From: Sipunculus nudus
Taxonomy: Eukaryota > Annelida > Sipuncula > Golfingiida > Sipunculidae
Length of the DNA: 64,000 nt
NCBI GenBank assembly: GCA_026874595.1
Contig: CM049316.1
Location: 73,129,176-73,193,175, forward strand
Reading direction: 5' to 3'
Shown here: in pieces, positions 55,673-64,000 of the stretch
Position numbering within the stretch: the stretch's first letter is position 1
Layout of the letters: every line of letters begins with the position of its first letter
The notes under the pieces: generated by a model
What the model saw: the letters and a program-made list of their open reading frames with translations, nothing else
Databases searched by the model: none
Told to the model about the DNA's origin: nothing
Program-made: the position numbers and the translations under genes

Positions 55673-58009
55673 AAAGAACACATCAGTATTCTTAATCCAT
55701 ATCAATTAACAAACAAATAAGGAAGCTATGTGAACTTTTTATATGTGTGTGAGTGTTTGTTGTTACGGAACCTAATATCGACTGATCATTTATGCGTGAC
55801 GAACATAAATTTTGTAATGGAGATAAAAAAAATCAGATTCTGCAACACTAGGCAGCGTGAAATGATAGGGGAATGAATAAAGAAGTCAGCGATTTTTTTT
55901 AGCAAATAATTATAACTTATAATTAAAAAAACCCTAACATTACAGCACACCAAATCAATACAATTACACAATATAACATCAGTACAACAGTAAATCAATA
56001 CAACTATATAAATAAAGTTTACAGTACCTGGATACCACCAGTGTCACAGCGACAACAATTCCTTTATAACGTACAACCCAGATGAACAGTTCACAATCCA
56101 TCTTTCAAGAGAATAACAGCCAGTTCATTCACAAAATCAATCCGTTGTACTCCCAAAGTGAAGTTCTTGTTATAATCCCGAAAGCAAATTAAAGACTATA
56201 TAAGATCCGTCACAAATTAAGAAGAAAATCCATAATTGCCGCACTTATCGGAATAGGTTCACAATTGACTTACACGCTTCTCTGTCCGCTGAAATATTTC
56301 TCTCCTCTCCCCGGCTCTAAAACAGCCCCTTTATATAACTTTTCATCTCAAGCCGCACCTGGCCAACTGGAACAAGGAACGCTGTAGCATAGTAACGCCA
56401 GGGCTTGAGCCACACACGAATCAGAATGTCAACAGCCCACAATAAAAGAGACATATAAACAGATCACAATAAAAGAGACATATGTAACATTGTGTGTTGT
56501 GTGTGTGTGGGGGGAGGGGGGGGGGGGTTGGTACCTTCTATACACTCACAAGATCAGTCGGTAATATTCTATGTGTGATTATAGGTCTACTATTGATAAT
56601 CGTCTACAGGCTGTGTTGGGTTGGCGGAAGGGGAAAGTTTGCAAATTTGGTGCCAGTGTTCAAATAGCAGATATTAATATTCTAGTACTTAAATTTTAAT
56701 ATTAAAATTTACCAAAAAAGTTTGTACATGATATTTGCGATGTATAGGAGGCATACATTTAAGAAGCGACTCTTAATTTTTATTTGTGAAATTTAGCTAA
56801 ATAACTATTCAAACGATTTTATAAAATGCAAGTTATTTATTTGAAGATAATATCTATTATATCGATTACATTCATTTTTTCTAGGATTTTATGAAAATGC
56901 AAGTTAATTATTTATTTTAGGACAATAAGTACCATATCGATTACATTATTATTTTCTAAGCCGCCACTTTATATAGGGCACTGGCATTTTGTTCTAACCA
57001 GTTAGGGTTCGAAATAGGGCTATACCTCTGTATTAATTCATTATATTGGCAAAGTCGAGGGTCTTTATCTCCAATATCAGTATGTGAACGTTACCTTACT
57101 AGGACTGGTCCCATCTATCTACAAACAAATTTGCAATGAACCCTGACCGGGTTCAGTAGCCCAAATCATGGTCTGAAATGGGGCTATTCCTCTATCCATT
57201 TTATTTTACAACTTGTGTTTTTTATCTCTAATCTTAGAGTTTGAAAGAGTAAGAGATGCACATAATGTGACTGGGAAGGGTTCAAACTACCTGCAAGTAA
57301 ATGCGCAACGGGCCATAACCGGGACTAGGACACAAAAGCAGGGTTCAAATTGGCTAATATATTGGCTTATTATTGGCTATTACAAATTGGCTTAAGTACA
57401 TATTAATTCATTATGTTAGCCTTATTGAAGGGGACTGACTCTGAGGTTGTGACAGTAAGTGATGCATGTCTCTTGACTCGGAGTGGCTGTAATTATCTGT
57501 AAAAATAAATTGGACACCATTGCTTTTAATTGTTAAATTAAAAAAAAAATACCAACCAAATATAAAGCCAAACAATGCTTTAATAGGACTATCAGGTTTA
57601 GCCTCCTAACCAATTGACTGGTAATTGACTCCAGCTGACCTTTGTGCATGTCAACTTACCCATGGAAAGCCCGTCCCCAACATAACTTGTAGAAACCCGC
57701 GGACGTGTCCAACACAAACACGGGTAATATTCTTTATATATAATGGGTGGTAATGGTTAAAAAAGTAGCCATGGAAGACAGAATATGTCTTTTCACAAGT
57801 ATATGACGGGTGATAAGCGAAAAATCAGAATAGACCAGACAAATTTATTTCGTTGTCTATTTTCCACTGTATTTTAATTGCTGGTCGTTGTCAAGCTATT
57901 ACTCTACGGCTATGCCTTTGGAATTCAGTTTTTTTTCATCTTTTTGAGTAAGGGGATCAATGCAGAGGCAGTCATTATCCAAATTTCCCCATAAATTTGA
58001 CCCCCCCCC

Positions 58010-58180
58010 CCCGCTCTCTACCAACGACCATTTTTTAGACAAATCTTATGAATGACGGGGGATTTGGGGGGTCGAGACCCCCCTCTGCGCTTAAACAACG
58101 ACCTTTTTGGACAATTTTTATGCATGACATCCGTTGACCTCTCCCTGCAAAAAAATCCTGGATCCGTGCATGCATCTGTT
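58010..58180 (-). mobile_element. hAT-like terminal fragment
   Basis: Minus strand: ATGCACGGATCCAGGATTTT then G-rich GGGGGTCTCGACCCCCC and CCCCCGTCATTC. Same type as 210-420 (ATCCTGGATCCGT shared). Confidence 0.4.
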
Positions 58181-60259
58181 AAGAATCTACACTACCCCTG
58201 CGTATCCAAGATCTTAACTCCGCCCATGGCCTGTCTCCCGGTGTGTACATATGGACCTGCCCACTCAAAAGCACGGGTTTAATATTAGTGTCAGAAAATG
58301 AGCGGCATAAGAAGAGTTTCTTTCAAGTCCCTCCCAGGTCAAGGTTACCAGTTAGAGCACTATGTTTCTTTTCTATTAAAAATTATAGTTAATAAGTGTA
58401 TTATGAAGCTCTTAATTGTTTATTTATTGTATTAGTATATACGTGAATATACAGAAGAATAATGTGTCAGGGTGTTACCTTAATTGATTATAACATAGAT
58501 AGAATTAGGTTTTATTTTTTTGGTTCGGTCAGACTTCAGTTATAGACAGGTCATGCTTTGCAGACATTATATAACGTGTCAGGGGGATGGTAAGCTGCAT
58601 GCAGTCAGAATACAATCGCTCCCGTAACAAGCGATAGCCTGTTACCCCAAACGTCGATTTTTTTTATTAACTGAAGACAATGGGGTGAGGGTATATGTTA
58701 TTGGGTAAGTATCAATTCTAGTATGTGCAGAGTTGCTTTGGGAAAAAAGTGGGTCATATCTGAGGAGTGATGGGATGTATCAGCCTGTCAATTTGGCATG
58801 CTTATCAGTCGTGGATAACTTTGTTGTGTATCAGTCAGGTGGCATCACCTGCTGATCTGTAATTATAGAATACATTGATGCACTTTTTCTCAGTATTGTC
58901 TCGGTGTCTCGGCTTGAAATATTGCATGATGATCTGTAGATCTGATTTTGGAGAAAATTGCACATACATGAGGAGTTTAATTGGTATCACTGATGCAAAT
59001 AATTTGGAGTCATATCATGTCAGGAACATTCCATGCATTACTTTACCATTCCTCTGTGATATGGCGGATACACGTAGTCGCTTTTTGGCTAATGCATTTC
59101 AGTTAAATTGAAGTCATGACTTTTCCTATGAGAGTGGCCTTGACCTTGAATATCTCCAATATGTGGTGTACAATATTGTTTCTCAAGTTGATAGACGGGA
59201 GAAAACATGGTCACTTGCCAAGTGACAGTATATGCTGCTGAAGATGGGGGCCTTTCCTTATATGGGGGAGGGGGATTAATTGCCTTGGGATACTATGGCA
59301 CCTGCGGTGCCAAGATTTTCTAGTTCACTTATGCTATCACAAATGCACATAAACCTTACACGTTTGTTAGCTAGAAATCCCCCGTCTCTGCACATCACAA
59401 AGTTGTTTACTCCCCCATTTGGGCAAAATAATGTATGATGATATCACAAATGCATGTAAACGCCTTACACTTGCCAGGTCCCTTCCCTGACCCTTCGGTC
59501 CTGAGATGCCAACAAAAATGCATCTTAACACCACAAAGTTGTTTGCTTTCCTTTCTGGGTCTTATATTCTAATTTCTATGATGATATCTATATTGCATGT
59601 AAGCATCACAAGCTCGATCGTTAGGTCCAGCTCTCTGACCCTCTCTCATGAGATCCCATCACAAATGGATGTAAACATTACAAACTTGTTAGTTCCAATC
59701 TGAGTCCCCAATCTTGAAATGCTATCACAAATGACTTTTTCTTATTTGTCAGTGCATATTAAATTTTTATTTTGAAAAGTAATATTAATCGGTTATAACA
59801 TTTGTGACAGTAAAGAGTAGGTTTACGGTTGTGCTATTGTCCCCTGTCATCGGTGAAGGTCTCCGTTGTCGGAGGACATAGGTGAGCGTCAGTCTGTCTT
59901 TCTGTCCGCCTGTCAATCCGCCAATCCGTCACAGATTTGTTTCGGGAATAACTTAATAAGAATTTGAGGTACAGTCATCGAACTTGCAGCATTGATGAAC
60001 CTTATAAAGGGCAAGGTCAAGTTTAAACATAGATGACCTTGATGATTATTCAAGGTCACAGCGACAATAATGCTTAAATGATATTAAGGCAATAACTTCA
60101 GAGGAATTTAAGGCGCACTCACCAAATCGCAGCTTTGATGCACCTCATTAAGTGCTACATCATGTTTTAATGTGGATGACCTTGATCCTTTCTTCAAGGT
60201 CACATATACAATACGGCTATAATTTTTTATTTTATTTTTTTTTTGTTTTTTTTTTTTGG

Positions 60260-60690
60260 TGGAGGTGACCGCCTTAATTTTTAATGCTGATTCATCTAAT
60301 TCTTAATCTTAGTATGAACATCTGCAGAGTTTCCATTTCGGTTTGGGACTACGTGACAGGGCGGTAGCACTCGCTTCCTATCATTCTTATTTTTTATCCT
60401 AGTGTCACCCAGGCCCGGTGTCTACCGCACTTGCGGGTCCTGGGTGTGTAATCATCCCCATTGCTGGGACAAAACACGGAGGAACCTCCCAAAGACGCAC
60501 TCGTATGTGGGTGATACACCGCTGTGGGGTACATCCTTCCCATAAAGCCTGCAGAGCGCTCACCCTGGGTCGGGGCCGACCGTGAAAAACCTCACCGCCT
60601 CGGCTGAGATTTGAACCCACGATCTCCCGGCTTTGAGTCCTGTCTCTACCTGCGCTATACCCCTGAGCCACAGAAGCCGTTAATGTTGTT
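60260..60690 (-). mobile_element. tRNA-derived SINE, copy 2
   Basis: Same element as 49195-49625, carried along in the large duplication; its T-tract is shorter and interrupted (TTTTTGTTTTT). Confidence 0.7.
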
Positions 60691-61936
60691 GATGCAATAA
60701 CATCAAATTTACAGTTTCGATGCACCCCATGACCTCTTGGGTCTAAAAATAGCTTCCTCACTTATCAACTGAGTCAATAGTTATGGTTTGTATAATAAAA
60801 CATGTCGATTATGCTATGTAATTACTATGGACAGAGTTCAATTAATTGTTTTATAGATCTGTCAGAAATGCACAGAGTAAACATAAGATCCCTTGGTCCC
60901 TTGTTTTCGTACAAACTGCAACACTATATTTGCAATCAATGATAATATTTTTAGCGAACCTGTGAGCTTATGCGATTGTGTGGCGTCCGTCGTAGGTCGG
61001 CCGTCGTCCGTACGTTAACCCAAAATATCTCGAAATCTACAGGAGCTATCATCATCAAATTTTATGCAAACATTAGTCATCTAGAGTAACTCAAGCTAAT
61101 TTTTTTAGTCTGCGTTTATTTAGAATTAATAAGAAAAAAAACCGATACTATATGTCTTCTTCTCCGAAGCTGTCAAGCCATATTGTTCAATATTTCACAT
61201 TCTGTATTCACAATTCACATTCACAATATGTATGTGGAAATAGTATCATTTGAAACTACATACAAATATCTACAGGCGTTTTATTTTGTTATATATTTAT
61301 TGTCTTTTTTTCATAATGAATTTTAAATTTTAAAAAAATATGTGATGTTAACAATACTTATTTCGTTTAAATAACGTATTTCTACTACACTAAAAACGAT
61401 ATAGGTAAAAGAAAAAACGCATTTTAGAATACTTGTTTATTTACCTATATGCAAAATTTGAAGACTCTATATTCGATGGTTTTTTTTTAGAAATATCGCC
61501 CTAAAGATGGTACAGTCTCCTGAAATACTGTTTTGAGAAAACGGCCAAAAACTGTTTGGGAAGAGCAATTTTGTTTTGAGTTGAAAACAGGGATATAAGC
61601 GCAAATGACAGCTATATTTTTTTCACTTAATGTTCGGATGAGAATCAGTATCCATATATAAATTAAAAAAATTTAATGGTTTATCAATGTTAAAAAAGGA
61701 TTTTATTAGGCATCATGACAACTGGAGAACTGTCAAACTAAAGTAGGCGGAGCTTACTGGTCCGAGGGGTCGGTCATCGGTAATCAGGCCATGGGCTACC
61801 GCGCCGGGGCACGCGTCAGTTGTGAAGTGACTGATAAGAACGATCACTCTGTTTACTTTGCGCTCTCATTCAGACCACCATATACCCTAATCCAATTAAC
61901 AGCTTGTCTCTCCCTCTCACAATTATATATGAGACA

Positions 61937-62272
61937 CTACATAGCTAGCAGCAACACATATATCTCTCCGTCATTAAATTTATTTGCACCAGTCATATAC
62001 GCGCTAAATTTTGCTCCGGCCGCTCTTCCTTTACCGATCGCTCTCATAGCTAAGACTCCCGCGCGGTTCACTTCGCAAAATTTGTTAGCAGGCGACGAGG
62101 TGGTGTAACTTGGTGCCGCGTTCCTCTCACAAAATATATTCGTGCAACGCAGTCCAATATTGCTGCACCACCCTCGGCGTTTATCTACATCCTCCACCAA
62201 CCACACGGGAACCTTGTGATTAGCAGTATGTGACTGTCTCTCGTTCAAATAGCGAATTTTATCTCCGCTCAT
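61937..62272 (-). pseudogene. Mutator-like transposase N-terminal fragment, copy 2
   Basis: Same 111 codons as 50873-51208 without a change that I can see. Confidence 0.6.
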
Positions 62273-63303
62273 TCTACTCTATTTTCTTCGACCCATGACG
62301 TTCACTGTATATTATAGAAGAAGGAACGATGTATTCGGTAATGGTTTTGGCGATGTAATAATGGACCCTAAGAGAAAATATTATAGTGTATAACAGGGTC
62401 AATATTACAGAAATAACAATCGGTCAATTCATATTTCTGGGTATATTCTTGGTGACAGGACCATTATTGGGTGACACTAACATATTTTAGGGCAGTGACA
62501 TAGACATTATTCGGCGTCTGGAGGAGTACGATGTACAGTTTACTTCTCGGTTATGCGTATAGAGGGGACGTGTTTGTATTAATTAGTGCCAATTAGTAAG
62601 TGCCGGTAATAAAGATAAGCTCTTTCCTGGGTGACTGACCGCTGCTTAGCCACGCCTGTCAATCAACCATTTGCCTAATACCGCGAGCGCATGGTTAACC
62701 AATAAGCAACTTACACGCTGCTAACTCTCGCCGAGCTGACAGTTGGTCCTGTTTGCACCCAATGTGGGTTGACATCTGAATTAAAATACTTATTTTTCTA
62801 ATTGATAAAATATAACCCCAGGAACGTGTTTTTGTGAAACGATAGATATAGCAAACATCTATAAAACCATATGCTTTTTTCAGAAAAATGTAATTTTCAT
62901 GATTTTTTACGATGATTAGACCTTAATCAAGAGAAGTTTGAATTATTGACCTGATATTTTATCCTGTCTGTGCAATTTTGATGGCTTTCTCCTTCACAAG
63001 ACTGGTGGCGCTAGAGTGTGGGTGCCTGCTTATTTCTGATATATAAGCCTGAAATAAGGCATATCTATACATATTTGAAAGCTTTGTCATATACAAGACT
63101 GGTGCCGCCACCTACAATAATTGTTTTACTCAGTGTATGTCCCTGCTTTTTTCTCAGACATATAGTGTTTGCTTGCCCTCTGTCGGCGTCATCTGCGTCA
63201 TTTCTGTGTCTTATGAACCTGATAACTTTTGAATGAATCGACATATTTACATGCAATTTTCCATTAAAATTTTTTCTAACAATATTCCGGACAAGTCCGT
63301 AAA

Positions 63304-64000
63304 CCCGTGACCTTGACCTTCATTTTCAAGGTAAAATAGGCCGAAATATATTTTTAACCCCATAACTTTGAAATTATCAAATATTTTTCCTAAAATTAAA
63401 AAAAAAAGTTTTCATCAAGTTCTTTTAGGATGTAAAAACTGCTGACTTTGACCTTTGTGTCCTAGGTCAAATCAGCCAGAATAGAAAGTATTTGTAAATA
63501 TTATAACTTTGAACCACCAAATATATTTTCATGATATTCGACTCGTGAAGTGTGTCTACCAAAATTTCTGGTTCGAAAACTGGTGACCTTGACCTTAAAC
63601 ATCATGGTCAAATATAAGTCAAAACAAAATTGTTTGTGAACCCCATAACCTTAGAAGCAGCGCATATTTTTTCCTCAAATTTAGGCACTATTTTTTAATC
63701 AAATCTCCTTAGGAGCTCGAAAACTGGTGACCTTGACCTTGATATTAACGGTCAAATCAGCCAGAAGTATTTTTGAATGCTATAACTTTTGAACCACTTG
63801 AAATATTTCATGAAATTAAACTTATGAATTGTCTCTACCAATATCTCGGAATAGTTAAAAATCGGTCAGACCTTGACCTTTATCATCAAGGTCAAATAGG
63901 CCGAAATACAATTATTTGTATACCCCATAACTTTAGAAGTATCGCATATTTTTTCCTCAGTTTTGAAACACTAATTGTTTTAATCAAGTTCGTTGAGGAG
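63304..64000. repeat. Tandem array of GACCTTGACCTT...AAGGTCAAAT units, copy 2
   Basis: Duplicate of 52240-52936; cut by the window end. One unit differs informatively: TCATCAAGGTCAAAT here where copy 1 has TCATCAACGTCAAAT. Confidence 0.85.

Larger units (their letters stand above)
53015..58732. other. Spacer between the duplicated blocks; no supported gene
   Basis: AT-rich with C-runs (53340-53356, 53497-53513), a TA microsatellite, a 15-bp minisatellite and a hAT-like remnant. None of the short open frames has exon-like borders or recognisable domains. Confidence 0.55.
58733..64000. repeat. Large recent duplication, copy 2
   Basis: Direct copy of 47667-52936, running off the right edge of the window. 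The left breakpoint is sharp: AGTATGTGCAGAG here against CCATCCATCTAT at copy 1, then identical TTGCTTTGGG. Confidence 0.96.

Overview
The window is AT-rich, intron-rich animal DNA. It is packed with microsatellites, tRNA-derived SINEs, non-autonomous DNA-transposon remnants and tandem satellites. It has no operons, bacterial signals or viral genes. The spliceosomal GT..AG introns, the repeat style (many GACGGACGGACAG ends, GACCTT/AAGGTC tandem repeats, CAGGTGGCGCCACCTG palindromes) and the protein relatives point to a marine invertebrate, most likely a mollusc (inference, not proven). Coding density is low, and most open frames longer than 60 codons are chance frames or repeat sequence.

The main content is one large minus-strand gene, 42374 to 22192, which I could splice by hand into 21 coding exons (3459 bp, 1152 residues) with every intron phase agreeing. 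In order it encodes: an N-terminal region of about 331 residues with a possible degenerate GT-B glycosyltransferase-like fold; a region of about 140 residues resembling the TRADD-N-like domain of invertebrate immune/death-signalling proteins; six ankyrin repeats, each on its own 99-bp phase-0 exon; and a SAMHD1-type HD-domain dNTP triphosphohydrolase of about 472 residues with the metal-binding H..HD..D set intact. The ankyrin part joins the SAMHD1 part in phase at the point where vertebrate SAMHD1 would join its SAM domain, and I found no SAM domain. This looks like a composite innate-immunity protein in which a dNTPase effector is attached to a signalling/ankyrin front end. Its ankyrin exon cluster has grown by tandem duplication (two 1.9-kb units, 35274-37188 and 37202-39107), leaving decayed ankyrin exons in the introns. 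Its penultimate large intron carries a long tandem array (23.6-27.0 kb).

A second minus-strand gene model (18249 to 13291, three exons, 5' end not found) encodes a Cys-bearing, probably extracellular protein with a concanavalin/LamG-like stretch. It is flanked by two inverted copies of one repeat element (12350-13085 and 19110-19865). One further internal exon candidate lies at 5118-5265.

The right third (44.5-64 kb) is repeat territory. It holds a palindromic ATTCGCATGCGAAT satellite (44.6-46.1 kb), a CAGGTGGC-box tandem array (47.0-47.8 kb), and a very recent direct duplication: 47667-52936 reappears at 58733-64000 with only scattered differences, offset about 11,065 bp. The duplicated block carries a tRNA-derived SINE, a Mutator-like transposase fragment and a GACCTTGACCTT tandem array.

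All gene models were built by eye from splice sites, reading frame and remembered family sequences. No alignments or expression data were used.
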